Below are positions 51,271 to 58,868 of a DNA stretch of 64,000 nt, in pieces. The notes under the pieces were generated by a model. That model searched no databases. It was given only the letters and a program-made list of their open reading frames with translations, and was not told the DNA's origin. Within the stretch, counting starts at the first letter, position 1. Every line of letters begins with the position of its first letter. The position numbers and the translations under genes were made by a program. This DNA comes from JBBIQV01 sp964555285 (GTDB lineage: Bacteria > Nitrospirota > Nitrospiria > Nitrospirales > Nitrospiraceae), in NCBI GenBank assembly GCA_964555285.1, contig CAZKRM010000001.1:186001-250000 (forward strand), given 5' to 3'.

Positions 51271-51389
51271 CGCAGCTTCCACATCAGACTTGGCTCGCAT
51301 TCTGAAATCTCGACGATCTTCTTGTACTCGTCGTCCGTCAGATTATGCTGCGCGATGAGGTCTTTGGTGATGAGCTGCGCTGAAAGCAT
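51267..51389 (-). pseudogene. truncated duplicate of the purL 5' end
   Basis: A 40-codon frame (MLSAQLITKDLIAQHNLTDD, then EYKKIVEISECEPSLMWKLR) whose residues 6-28 match the purL N-terminus except Leu to Ile. After that it diverges and stops, overlapping the HicB start by ATGA. Of the six base differences in the 65-bp match five are synonymous, so both copies evolved as coding sequence before one was cut. It may now serve as a leader frame for hicB. Confidence 0.8.
51307..51371 (-). repeat. 65-bp direct repeat, remnant copy
   Basis: Partner of 50214-50278 with 59 of 65 bases identical. It marks the upstream boundary of the toxin-antitoxin insertion in front of purL. Confidence 0.9.
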
Positions 51390-51434
51390 TGCCACTCTTA
51401 CCCACTCTACGTTCAGATCGCCATGGATGCGTGA

Positions 51435-52343
51435 TCAGTCTTCCTCGAAGTAGTCGGAATCAATCCGCTTGATCGAGTAACTCGCGGTCTCAGTGACTCC
51501 GATCCCATGGTCCATCATCAACTGCGCAAGTTGCTCGCCATCTATCAAGACAATCTTTTTCTCGATCCTGCCTACATAGTCTTTTGCGTCTTGAGAAAAC
51601 CTTGAAGTCGTAATCAGGACACCCTTCCGTGCCCGATGTCCCTCCAGGCTGCCTGCAAATTCTTGAACAGTAGGTCTGCCGACCGTAGCCTCCCATCTCT
51701 TTGCCTGGATATACACGACATCTAAGCCGAGCTTGTCTTCTTTAATGATTCCATCGACGCCTTCATCTCCACACCGTCCAACAGCTTGGCCGGCATCTTT
51801 CCTTGATCCGCCATAGCCAATGGCCACCAAGAGATCGACCACCAACCGCTCAAAAAACTTCGGCGAACAGCGCTTGACCCGATCCAGAACATCCAATGCC
51901 AGCGCTCGCCGCAAGTCCTGATAGGCTACTTCGAGAGTTTCAAATGGAGTATGCTGGGCATCTTCCTCTTCAATCTCTTCTTCCTTTTGGGAAGAGCGCG
52001 TACCCCTCTGGAACTCCACGAACTCGGGAAACTGTTTGAGAAACCTGGTGTTAACCTCTGACGGCTTGCTGCCCAATACCTTGAGGCCCCTCTCAGCAAT
52101 TCGAAACCGTCCTCTTCCTGGTCTTTCGAGTAACCCCGCCTTAGTGAGGTAGATTACAGCCCACGAGACTCTATTCTTCAGCTTCGACTGAGTGCCGCTG
52201 GGAAGTAATTCGTTCTTATCCTCTTCTCTCAAACTAAATTGTTCGGCCAACGTATCGTGAACTTCACCGGTACTGTGTTCCGCACCATCGCTTGCGATCC
52301 GTAGAATCGGAAACATGAACTTCTGATAGTCCGGAACCGCCAC
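51435..52343 (-). CDS. Mrr-type restriction endonuclease
   Basis: The 302-residue protein has an Mrr N-terminal winged-helix domain (VPDYQKFMFPILRIASDGAE, GLLERPGRGRFRIAERG) and a Mrr catalytic domain: FERLVVDLLVAIGYG, GRCGDEGVDGIIKEDKLGLD and VYIQAKRWEATVGRPTVQEF, the D-(x)n-QxK nuclease motif. Type IV enzymes of this group cut methylated foreign DNA. No partner methylase. GC is lower than in the pur genes, and it lies between purQ and purL, so it was probably acquired. Confidence 0.9.
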   Translation of the reverse strand: MAVPDYQKFMFPILRIASDGAEHSTGEVHDTLAEQFSLREEDKNELLPSGTQSKLKNRVSWAVIYLTKAGLLERPGRGRFRIAERGLKVLGSKPSEVNTRFLKQFPEFVEFQRGTRSSQKEEEIEEEDAQHTPFETLEVAYQDLRRALALDVLDRVKRCSPKFFERLVVDLLVAIGYGGSRKDAGQAVGRCGDEGVDGIIKEDKLGLDVVYIQAKRWEATVGRPTVQEFAGSLEGHRARKGVLITTSRFSQDAKDYVGRIEKKIVLIDGEQLAQLMMDHGIGVTETASYSIKRIDSDYFEED

Positions 52344-52496
52344 GTTCAGACCTCGCTCCGATACTTAATCGCCACAGTTCTGACTGATGGCATTGACTGT
52401 GGGTGACGATGACCTGGGAGCCTGTACGCCCGCAGCGGGGTCCCTACACCGGGCGGGGTGCGAGGACGGACGGGCTGGTCAGCGGCAGGACCCGCG

Positions 52497-53207
52497 TCAG
52501 GCTCCAACCATCTTCTTGTTTTTCAGCCCCTCCACCATCGACGCCAGAATCAACCGCCCATCTTCATTACCCAATACATCCTCCGCGCAGCGCTCCGGAT
52601 GCGGCATCATGCCGAGCACGTTGCCTTCGGCATTGCGAATACCGGCGATGTTATCGAGGGAACCGTTCGGATTCGCCTCCGGCGTCACCTTGCCGTCAGC
52701 CGTGCAGTAGCGGAAGATCACCTGCGCGTTGGCCTGTAAGCCCGCTAGTGTGACCGGATCGGTGTAGTAGTTGCCGTCTGCATGGGCAATCGGAATCTTC
52801 AGCACTTGGCCGGATTCGCAGGCTCCCGTGAACGGCGTCGCAGCATTCTCGACCTTCACATACACGTCCTTGCAGATGAAGTGCAGCGACTGGTTCCGCA
52901 ACATCGCGCCGGGCAGCAATCCCGCTTCCAAGAGAATCTGAAACCCGTTGCAGATGCCGAGCACCATGCCGCCTTCAGCCGCAAACTGCTTTACGGCTCC
53001 CATCACAGGAGAAAACCGTGCGATGGCGCCGGTGCGCAGATAGTCGCCATAGGAAAACCCGCCTGGCAGGATCACCGCGTCGAGGCCGGCCAACGACGTT
53101 TCCTTGTGCCAGATCATCTGCACGGATTGACCGAGCACATCGCGGAAGACATGCTCGCAATCGTGATCGCAATTGGAACCGGGGAAAACGACGACGCCTA
53201 TTTTCAT
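52497..53207 (-). CDS. purQ: FGAM synthase glutaminase subunit PurQ
   Basis: Class I glutamine amidotransferase subunit delivering ammonia to PurL. The 236-residue protein has GVVVFPGSNCDHDCEHVFRD, LPGGFSYGDYLRTGAIARF, the nucleophile Cys in GMVLGICNGFQILLEAGLLP, and the His/Glu of MPHPERC. It normally neighbours purL; here about 2.2 kb of acquired genes separate them. Confidence 0.96.
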   Translation of the reverse strand: MKIGVVVFPGSNCDHDCEHVFRDVLGQSVQMIWHKETSLAGLDAVILPGGFSYGDYLRTGAIARFSPVMGAVKQFAAEGGMVLGICNGFQILLEAGLLPGAMLRNQSLHFICKDVYVKVENAATPFTGACESGQVLKIPIAHADGNYYTDPVTLAGLQANAQVIFRYCTADGKVTPEANPNGSLDNIAGIRNAEGNVLGMMPHPERCAEDVLGNEDGRLILASMVEGLKNKKMVGA

Positions 53208-53211
53208 AAAA

Positions 53212-53316
53212 GTTATGAGTTATGAGTGCTGAGTTGGTTCAGAGCCTTGAGTTCCCACTCCCGCTGAAGTTCAGGCAACTCAGAACCCAGAACTCACAAC
53301 TCAGAACTCGAACTCA
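53212..53316. repeat. word-type hairpin between purS and purQ
   Basis: The gap is filled by left words TTATGAGTTATGAGTGCTGAGTTGG and right words AACTCAGAACCCAGAACTC (and repeats), which are complementary. Same word family as 46428 and 58876. Confidence 0.65.
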
Positions 53317-53323
53317 GCGCGCC

Positions 53324-53569
53324 TCACTGGCCGCTGAGCTCGTACCGGTATTCCTCAATGATCGTGTTCGCCAGCAGCTTCTCGCACATGGCCTTGACCT
53401 CAGCCTCGGCCTTGGCCTTATCCTTCTCCGTCACATCCAACTCCATGTACTTCCCCACCCGCACATTGCCGGCATTCTTAAATCCCAGCGAGCCGAGCGC
53501 GTGCTCGATGGCTTTCCCCTGCGGATCAAGAATCCCCTGCTTCAACGTCACATGAATCTTCGCTTTCAC
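53324..53569 (-). CDS. purS: FGAM synthase subunit PurS
   Basis: An 81-residue PurS (KAKIHVTLKQGILDPQGKAI, HALGSLGFKNAGNVRVGKYM, CEKLLANTIIEEYRYEL). It forms the PurLQS complex with PurQ and the short PurL. Length and motifs are typical. Confidence 0.95.
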   Translation of the reverse strand: MKAKIHVTLKQGILDPQGKAIEHALGSLGFKNAGNVRVGKYMELDVTEKDKAKAEAEVKAMCEKLLANTIIEEYRYELSGQ

Positions 53570-53583
53570 TGTCCCCCCCTTAC

Positions 53584-53708
53584 CAGGATGCTGAAAAAGT
53601 CCGCCAGCTTCGTTCTCGGCTCATCGAAATCCTCAACGTACCCCTGAGGGTACGCCTCCGGTTTCGACTCGCCTGCGGCCTTGCTGAACGGCCTTTTTGA
53701 GCATCCTG
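53584..53708. repeat. 125-bp palindromic MITE-like repeat
   Basis: Ends CAGGATGCTGAAAAAG and CTTTTTGAGCATCCTG are inverted repeats matching at 15 of 16 positions, and the centre is GTACCCCTGAGGGTAC. I believe this same repeat is widespread in Nitrospira genomes (from memory, not verified). No transposase in the window could explain it. Confidence 0.75.
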
Positions 53709-53759
53709 CGGAAATGATTTCCCCCACCATCCATTCGTTCCGCCTTTACCCCTCAATGA

Positions 53760-53851
53760 AGGGCGGCATGAATGCTCTCACCTGCGCGCATCGGACGAGC
53801 ACCGTTTTACCGTGCGCGTTCTGCGAGCACAGAGAGCGTTCATGTCGCCCT
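53760..53851 (-). repeat. core-hairpin element G
   Basis: Arms 53760-53779 and 53832-53851 pair over 20 bp with two G-T wobbles (AGGGCGGCATGAATGCTCTC region). The core CCTGCGCGCATCGGACGAGC, CACCGTTTTACCGTG and CGCGTTCTGCGAGCACA is the most diverged of the intact copies but keeps the mid helix GGACG/CGTTC. It begins 7 bp after the stop of the membrane-protein gene upstream. Confidence 0.8.
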
Positions 53852-53858
53852 CCCCCCC

Positions 53859-54083
53859 TCACGGTTGGCTCCTCTGCTCAGATGCTTTAGTCTGCCTGTC
53901 CACGTATTTCCTGATCCAGAAAATCCCTGCGATCGTCCCGAATCCACCAAAAACAAGCGCCACAAAGGCCCAGCGCCAGGGTGACTCGTTCAGGCGATAG
54001 GCCATCATGCCCACCACCGCCGCCCACACCAGAATGGACGCCACCAGACCATAATTCATGAACAACCGCAGAAACCTCTTCAC
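53859..54083 (-). CDS. small two-helix membrane protein
   Basis: A product of about 74 residues with two hydrophobic helices (YGLVASILVWAAVVGMMAYR and WAFVALVFGGFGTIAGIFWI) and a basic C-terminus (RKYVDRQTKASEQ). I chose the GTG at 54083, preceded by GAAGGAAG; the next ATG (54059) is possible. Longer frames enter core-hairpin element E and are rejected. No family recognised. Confidence 0.55.
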   Translation of the reverse strand: MKRFLRLFMNYGLVASILVWAAVVGMMAYRLNESPWRWAFVALVFGGFGTIAGIFWIRKYVDRQTKASEQRSQP

Positions 54084-54142
54084 TCTTTTTCTTCCTTCTT
54101 CCTTCTTCCCTTCCTCTAAAGGAAGGATTGGGAGATTCCTAT

Positions 54143-54240
54143 GAGGGGATGGTGAGGTTGTCCTCAACTGCGCGCGTCCAACGAGGGCCTTCTTAGGCCG
54201 CGCGTTGCGCGAGCAAAGAGGACGGCCTCACCATCCCCTC
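54143..54240 (-). repeat. core-hairpin element E, after purC
   Basis: Arms 54143-54165 and 54218-54240 pair over 23 bp with two adjacent G-T wobbles. Core ACTGCGCGCGTCCAACGAGG, GCCTTCTTAGGC and GCGCGTTGCGCGAGCA, with mid helix CAACG/CGTTG and inner stem GGCC/GGCC. It begins 16 bp after the purC stop codon. Confidence 0.85.
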
Positions 54241-54256
54241 CAACCCCTCCGTCCCC

Positions 54257-54964
54257 TCATCCACAAACCCTCTTCAATACTTCCTGATACGCCTCTTCAA
54301 TCTTTCCCAACTCCTTCCTGAACCGATCTTTGTCCATCGACTCGCCCGTCGTCATGTCCCAGAAGCGGCAGGTGTCCGGAGAAATCTCGTCCGCCAGGAT
54401 CAGTCTGTTGTGATACACGCCGAACTCCAGCTTGAAATCCACCAGGGTCATCTGCCGTTCCTTGAAGAACGGCGCCAGAATCGAGTTCACTTTCAAAGCG
54501 AGGTCCTTTATCTCGCGCACCACGGCGGGCGTCGCGAGCTTCAACAGACGAACGTGCTCTTCGCTGATGAGCGGATCGCCTAACGCATCGTGCTTGTAGT
54601 AGAACTCGACGATGGCCGGCTCGATCGCCTCGCCTTCTGTGAGTCCCAGCCGCTTGGCTAAACTGCCGGCCACGATGTTCCGCACCACCACCTCGATGGG
54701 GACGATCGTGACTCTCTTCGTCAGCATCTCGCGGTCGCTCAACCGCTCGACAAAGTGCGTCGGCACACCGCCCTGCTCCAGCAGGTGGAACAGCCGCTCC
54801 GACACCTTGTTGTTCACCACGCCCTTCTCGACGATGGTGCCGCGCTTCTGCGCATTGAACGCCGTCGCATCGTCTTTGAAGTATTGGACCACGCGGTCGG
54901 GCTGCTCGGTCGCAAAGATTTTCTTCGCCTTGCCCTCGTAGAGCATCTCGCCCTTTGCAATCAT
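54257..54964 (-). CDS. purC: SAICAR synthetase PurC
   Basis: Condenses CAIR with aspartate in purine synthesis. The 235-residue protein shows LYEGKAKKIFAT, FKDDATAFNAQKRG, VPIEVVVRNIVAGSLAKRLG and LVDFKLEFGVYHNRLILADE with the catalytic site SPDTCRFWD. The start overlaps the purB stop by 4 bp (ATGA), so purB and purC are translated together. Confidence 0.97.
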   Translation of the reverse strand: MIAKGEMLYEGKAKKIFATEQPDRVVQYFKDDATAFNAQKRGTIVEKGVVNNKVSERLFHLLEQGGVPTHFVERLSDREMLTKRVTIVPIEVVVRNIVAGSLAKRLGLTEGEAIEPAIVEFYYKHDALGDPLISEEHVRLLKLATPAVVREIKDLALKVNSILAPFFKERQMTLVDFKLEFGVYHNRLILADEISPDTCRFWDMTTGESMDKDRFRKELGKIEEAYQEVLKRVCG

Positions 54965-56292
54965 CTTCCACGCTTCCTTCGTACGCGATCGGCCGATGGC
55001 TTTCCAAATACCCGCCGAAAAATCTTGTCCATATGCCGCACGTAATACTGGGGATTGAAACAGGCCCTAATCTCGGCCGCCTGGAGATGCTTCGAGATGA
55101 AGGGATCTTGGCCGACCAGTTCCTGGAACCCTGCCCCGCCTTTCCAGGCGCTCATCGCGTTCCGTTGAACCGCTTCGTAGGATTCTTTCCGTTGCGCGCC
55201 CTTGTCGATCAACGCCAGCAGGAGCCGCTGCGAATAGACCAGCCCGCCGGTCAGTTCGAGGTTCTGTTTCATGCGGGCCGGATAGACCAGCAGGTTCTTG
55301 ATCAAATCCGTGACCCGCGCCAGCATGTAATCCACAAGGATCGTGCTGTCCGGCATGATGACGCGCTCGACGGAGGAATGGCTGATGTCGCGCTCGTGCC
55401 ACAACGCGACGTTCTCCATCGCCGCCAGGCTGTTCGCCCGCACCACGCGCGCCAGCCCGCACAAATTCTCCGAGGCGATGGGATTCCGTTTGTGCGGCAT
55501 CGCGGAGGATCCCTTTTGCCCTTCGGAGAAATACTCCTCGGCTTCGAGCACTTCTGTCCGTTGGAGATGGCGAATCTCCGTCGCACACTTCTCGATGCTG
55601 GCGGCCAGGAGCGCCAACGCCGACGCATACGCCGCATGGCGATCCCGCTGCACGATTTGGTTCGACACCGGGTCCGTCTTCAGCCCCAACTTCGCGCAGA
55701 CATACTCTTCGATCTCCGGCCCCTGGTGCGCGAAGGTCCCCATCGCGCCGGAGAGCTTGCCGACGGCGATCTCGTCCCGCACCGCCTTGAGCCGCTCGCG
55801 ATGCCGGCAGACTTCTTCGTACCAGATGGCCAGCTTGAAGCCGAAGGAAATGGGCTCGCCATGAATGCCGTGCGAGCGCCCGACCATAATCGTGTGCCGG
55901 TGCTGGTACGCCCGCTTCTTCAGCACGGCAATGAACTCATCCAGGTCCTCCAGAATCATGTCCAGCGCCTCCGTCATCTGGATGGCCAACGACGTATCCA
56001 CGATATCCGAGGAGGTCAGCCCCATGTGGAGGAAACGCGCGTCGGGACCGACCGGTTCGGCCAGCGATTCGAGGAAGGCGATCACATCATGTTTGGTGAC
56101 TGTTTCGATCTTGGCAATACGCGCGACGTCGATGCGCGCCTTGCGACGGATGCGCGCGGTGGCTCCCCTCGGCACCTGGCCCGTCCGCTCGAAGGCGGCG
56201 CACGCCTGCAACTCGACTTCGAGCCAGATTTCGTACTTGTGCTTCAGGTCCCAGATGGCTTTCATCTTGGGACGGGTGTAGCGGTCGATCAC
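54961..56292 (-). CDS. purB: adenylosuccinate lyase PurB
   Basis: Cleaves SAICAR and adenylosuccinate, acting in both IMP and AMP synthesis. The 443-residue protein shows MGLTSSDIVDTSLAIQM, the catalytic His region VGRSHGIHGEPISFG, and the family signature loop GSSAMPHKRNPIASE with its Ser. Upstream of purC and overlapping it by 4 bp. Confidence 0.97.
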   Translation of the reverse strand: MIDRYTRPKMKAIWDLKHKYEIWLEVELQACAAFERTGQVPRGATARIRRKARIDVARIAKIETVTKHDVIAFLESLAEPVGPDARFLHMGLTSSDIVDTSLAIQMTEALDMILEDLDEFIAVLKKRAYQHRHTIMVGRSHGIHGEPISFGFKLAIWYEEVCRHRERLKAVRDEIAVGKLSGAMGTFAHQGPEIEEYVCAKLGLKTDPVSNQIVQRDRHAAYASALALLAASIEKCATEIRHLQRTEVLEAEEYFSEGQKGSSAMPHKRNPIASENLCGLARVVRANSLAAMENVALWHERDISHSSVERVIMPDSTILVDYMLARVTDLIKNLLVYPARMKQNLELTGGLVYSQRLLLALIDKGAQRKESYEAVQRNAMSAWKGGAGFQELVGQDPFISKHLQAAEIRACFNPQYYVRHMDKIFRRVFGKPSADRVRRKRGR

Positions 56293-56296
56293 GGGA

Positions 56297-56386
56297 TTTC
56301 ACCATTGGCACATTGGATCATTGAATCATTGCTGAAGTTCCGGCCAATGATTCATTCGGCAATGAATCAATCGTCAATGCGTACGC
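56297..56386. repeat. word-type hairpin between nusB and purB
   Basis: Left words ACATTGGATCATTGAATCATTG (56310 region) pair with right words CAATGATTCATTCGGCAATGAATC (56344 region). The gap between the two genes is filled by these low-GC ATTGAATC words and a short tail of CATGTTTCA repeats. Confidence 0.6.
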
Positions 56387-56387
56387 T

Positions 56388-56837
56388 TCATGTTTCATGT
56401 TTCACGTTCGCCGCGTCAGCACGTTTAGCCTCAAGCCGTGCCTCGCTTGCGAGCACCTTGTCCAAGATGCCGTTCACGAACTTCGAGGCCTCGTCGTCCC
56501 CGAAACTCTTCGCCAGCTCGATCGCCTCGTTCAGCGTGACCTTCGCCGGCACATCCGGCATCCACAGCAACTCGTAGAGGCCGGCGCGGAGGATGTTCCG
56601 ATCGACGATCGGCATGCGGCTGACTTTCCAATTGGTCGCGTACCGGCCGATCAGGGTATCGAGCTCTGTGCGATGCATCACCACGCCATCGACCAGCTCG
56701 TCCGTGAAGGCCTTCGGGCCCTCTTCCAGCGGATACTGTTTCCAGAACTCATCCAGCCACAACCCCGGCTTGCCGTGGATGTCGTATTGAAACAGGATTT
56801 GGATCGCCCGCTCGCGGGCCTGGTGGCGGCTACTCAT
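56388..56837 (-). CDS. nusB: transcription antitermination factor NusB
   Basis: RNA-binding factor for rRNA transcription antitermination, often encoded after ribH as here. The 149-residue all-helical protein has SSRHQARERAIQILFQYDIH and the family C-terminal region LRAGLYELLWMPDVPAKVTL, NEAIELAKSFGDDEASKFVN, GILDKVL. I chose the ATG at 56837; no ribosome binding site is visible because a word-type hairpin abuts the start. Confidence 0.93.
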   Translation of the reverse strand: MSSRHQARERAIQILFQYDIHGKPGLWLDEFWKQYPLEEGPKAFTDELVDGVVMHRTELDTLIGRYATNWKVSRMPIVDRNILRAGLYELLWMPDVPAKVTLNEAIELAKSFGDDEASKFVNGILDKVLASEARLEAKRADAANVKHET

Positions 56838-56843
56838 AGAATG

Positions 56844-56945
56844 CAAGCCGACAGGCTGACAGGCATGCAGGCCGACAAGGTCAGAATCATTGTTTTCTCT
56901 TTACCTTACCACTTGTCAGCTTGTGACCTGTCAGCCTGTCGGCCT
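56844..56945. repeat. word-type hairpin overlapping the ribH 3' end
   Basis: Left words GCCGACAGGCTGACAGG and ATGCAGGCCGACAAGG (56849-56880) pair with right words CTTGTCAGCTTGTGACCTGTC and AGCCTGTCGGCC (56914-56944). The right arm lies inside the coding region of ribH and encodes its last residues. Confidence 0.7.
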
Positions 56946-57411
56946 TCCCTCGCAACAGCTTCATCACCGTCGCCATCTCAATAGCCGACTTGGCCGCCTC
57001 CGCCCCGCGATTGTACTTGGCCGGATCCGCCCGCTCGATCGCCTGCGCGACCGTATCGGTCGTCAGCACACCGAAGATCACCGGCACCTCGGAGTCCAAC
57101 GCTGCTTGCCCGATCCCTCTCGCCGCTTCGGTACTGATGTATTCGAAGTGGGGTGTATCGCCACGAATGACTGCACCGAGACAGATGACCGCATCGACGC
57201 GGCCCGATTCGGCGAGCTGCCGTGCCACGAGCGGAATCTCGAACGCCCCCGGCACGCGCACAACCTCGATGTCCTCTTCCTTGGCCTTCGCCTTGGTCAG
57301 CGCCTGTATGCAGCACGACAGCAACCGGCTCGTCGCAAACTTATTGAACTTGGCCACGACCACCCCGAACCGTAGCCCCGTCGCATCATGCGTCCCCTTG
57401 CGCAGTTTCAT
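56887..57411 (-). CDS. ribH: lumazine synthase RibH
   Basis: Makes 6,7-dimethyl-8-ribityllumazine, the penultimate step to riboflavin, usually as a 60-mer. The 174-residue protein has GVVVAKFNKFATSRLLSCC, VPGAFEIPLVARQLAESG, the catalytic His region VIRGDTPHFEYISTEAA, and VIFGVLTTDTVAQAIERA. Family length is about 155; the extra tail DRLTGHKLTSGKVKRKQ is encoded by the word-type hairpin. The ATG at 57411 follows GAGAGGG. Longer frames upstream translate core-hairpin element F and are rejected. Confidence 0.93.
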   Translation of the reverse strand: MKLRKGTHDATGLRFGVVVAKFNKFATSRLLSCCIQALTKAKAKEEDIEVVRVPGAFEIPLVARQLAESGRVDAVICLGAVIRGDTPHFEYISTEAARGIGQAALDSEVPVIFGVLTTDTVAQAIERADPAKYNRGAEAAKSAIEMATVMKLLRGKADRLTGHKLTSGKVKRKQ

Positions 57412-57477
57412 CCCTCTCTTTTTCCCTCCCAGCACACTCCTCGAACCCGGGGAGCGACTCATCTGTCCTTCCATTGC

Positions 57478-57520
57478 GCCATTGCGCGCGTCGAGCGACC
57501 ACAGCTCCTGTTCAGGCAAC
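57478..57520 (-). repeat. truncated core-hairpin copy H
   Basis: ATTGCGCGCGTCGAGCGACC and ACAGCTCCTGTTCAGG match the start of the family core, but no second half and no paired outer arms are seen. It lies between ribH and intact copy F. Confidence 0.5.
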
Positions 57521-57555
57521 GATTCCTTCCCGAGCTTGCTCGTTTCCTTTCCCTT

Positions 57556-57651
57556 GGACTGGCAGCCGTGCTGGTCCCACTGCGGCCGTCGAGCGAGGCC
57601 CTTCTGAGGGCGCGCGCTCCGGGAGCACAGGACCAGCACGGCTGCCAGTCC
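57556..57651 (-). repeat. core-hairpin element F, after ribBA
   Basis: Arms 57556-57577 and 57630-57651 are perfectly complementary over 22 bp (GGACTGGCAGCCGTGCTGGT region). Core CACTGCGGCCGTCGAGCGAG, GCCCTTCTGAGGGC and GCGCGCTCCGGGAGCACA: inner stem GCCCT/AGGGC, mid helix GAGCG/CGCTC. It begins 8 bp after the ribBA stop codon. Confidence 0.85.
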
Positions 57652-57659
57652 GACCTTTT

Positions 57660-58868
57660 TCACACTTTCTTGAGAATGTGCCCCAGCTTCGCCTTCTTCG
57701 TGCGCAGATACTTTTCATTCGCCGCGCCAGGTGGAATCTCGATCGACACGCGCTCGACGACTTGCAAGCCATAGCCTTCGATGCCGACGATCTTGCGCGG
57801 GTTGTTCGTCATCAGCTTGATCTGGTGCAAGCCGAGATTGACCAGGATCTGCGCCCCGACTCCGTAGTCCCGCAAATCCGCCTTGAAGCCGAGTTTGAGA
57901 TTAGCCTCGACCGTGTCGCTCCCCTCATCCTGAAGGCCATAGGCCTTGATCTTGTTCAAAAGCCCGATGCCGCGTCCCTCCTGGTTGAGATAGAGCAACA
58001 CGCCCCGTCCTTCCTTTTGAATGATCTCCATCGCGCGGTGCAACTGGTCCCGGCAATCGCACCGCAGGGAGCCCAGCGCGTCCGCCGTGAGACAGCCGGA
58101 GTGCACCCGCACGAGTGTCGGCTTCTCGCGCTCGACCGGCCCCTTCACCAACGCGATGTGGGTCACGTTGTCCACTTCGTTCTCGAACGCCACCGCCTCG
58201 AACTCGCCGAAGACGGTCGGCATGCGGGCGCTCGCGATGCGCCTCACAAAGGTTTCCCGCTGCATGCGGTATTCGATCAACGCCTTGATGGTGACCAGTG
58301 TGAGCTTGTGTGCATGGGCAAATGCGGCGAGCTCCGGCACCCGCGCCATGGTGCCGTCCTCGTTCATGATCTCGCAGATCACGCCCGCCGGGGTGAGCCC
58401 CGCCAGTCGCGCCAGATCGACCGAGCCTTCGGTTTGTCCGGCTCGGCGGAGCACGCCGCCCTTTTGCGCTTTCAGCGGAAAGACGTGGCCCGGCCTGGCA
58501 AGGTCGGTCGGCTTCGACTTCGGATCGATCGCCACATGGACGGTGGTCGCCCGATCAGCAGCGGAAATGCCGGTCGTGATGCCCTTGCGCGCGTCAACGG
58601 AAACGGTAAAGGCCGTACCGAACGTGGCTGTATTTTCCGCTGCCTGCGGCGGAAGCTGAAGTTCCTCGACACGCTCCGGCGTCAGTGCCAGACAGATGAG
58701 CCCCCGCGCGTGCCTGGCCATGAAATTAATGGCGTGGGGCGTGACCTTCTCAGCCGCCATGACAAGGTCGCCCTCATTCTCGCGGTCCTCATCATCCACG
58801 AGAATGACGAACTTGCCTTTCTTGATGTCCTTGATCGCGTCGTCGATCGAATCGAACGGTGTTGCCAT
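57660..58868 (-). CDS. ribBA: bifunctional RibBA (DHBP synthase/GTP cyclohydrolase II)
   Basis: Supplies both precursors of riboflavin. Of 402 residues, 1-205 are DHBP synthase (LVDDEDRENEGDLVMAAEKV, ITTGISAADRATTV, HVFPLKAQKGGVLRRAGQTE) and 206-402 GTP cyclohydrolase II (LVRVHSGCLTADALGSLRCD with zinc ligands Cys, and YLNQEGRGIGLLNKIKAYGL). Both catalytic halves look intact. GGGAG lies before the ATG. No FMN riboswitch is recognisable upstream. Confidence 0.96.
   Translation of the reverse strand: MATPFDSIDDAIKDIKKGKFVILVDDEDRENEGDLVMAAEKVTPHAINFMARHARGLICLALTPERVEELQLPPQAAENTATFGTAFTVSVDARKGITTGISAADRATTVHVAIDPKSKPTDLARPGHVFPLKAQKGGVLRRAGQTEGSVDLARLAGLTPAGVICEIMNEDGTMARVPELAAFAHAHKLTLVTIKALIEYRMQRETFVRRIASARMPTVFGEFEAVAFENEVDNVTHIALVKGPVEREKPTLVRVHSGCLTADALGSLRCDCRDQLHRAMEIIQKEGRGVLLYLNQEGRGIGLLNKIKAYGLQDEGSDTVEANLKLGFKADLRDYGVGAQILVNLGLHQIKLMTNNPRKIVGIEGYGLQVVERVSIEIPPGAANEKYLRTKKAKLGHILKKV

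Noticed and set aside
54955..56577. A 540-codon plus-strand open frame
   Set aside because: Antisense to purB, whose motifs are unmistakable.
57411..57663. Extended N-terminus of RibH
   Set aside because: The 84 extra codons translate core-hairpin copies F and H; the family start MKLRKGTHDATG has its own ribosome binding site.
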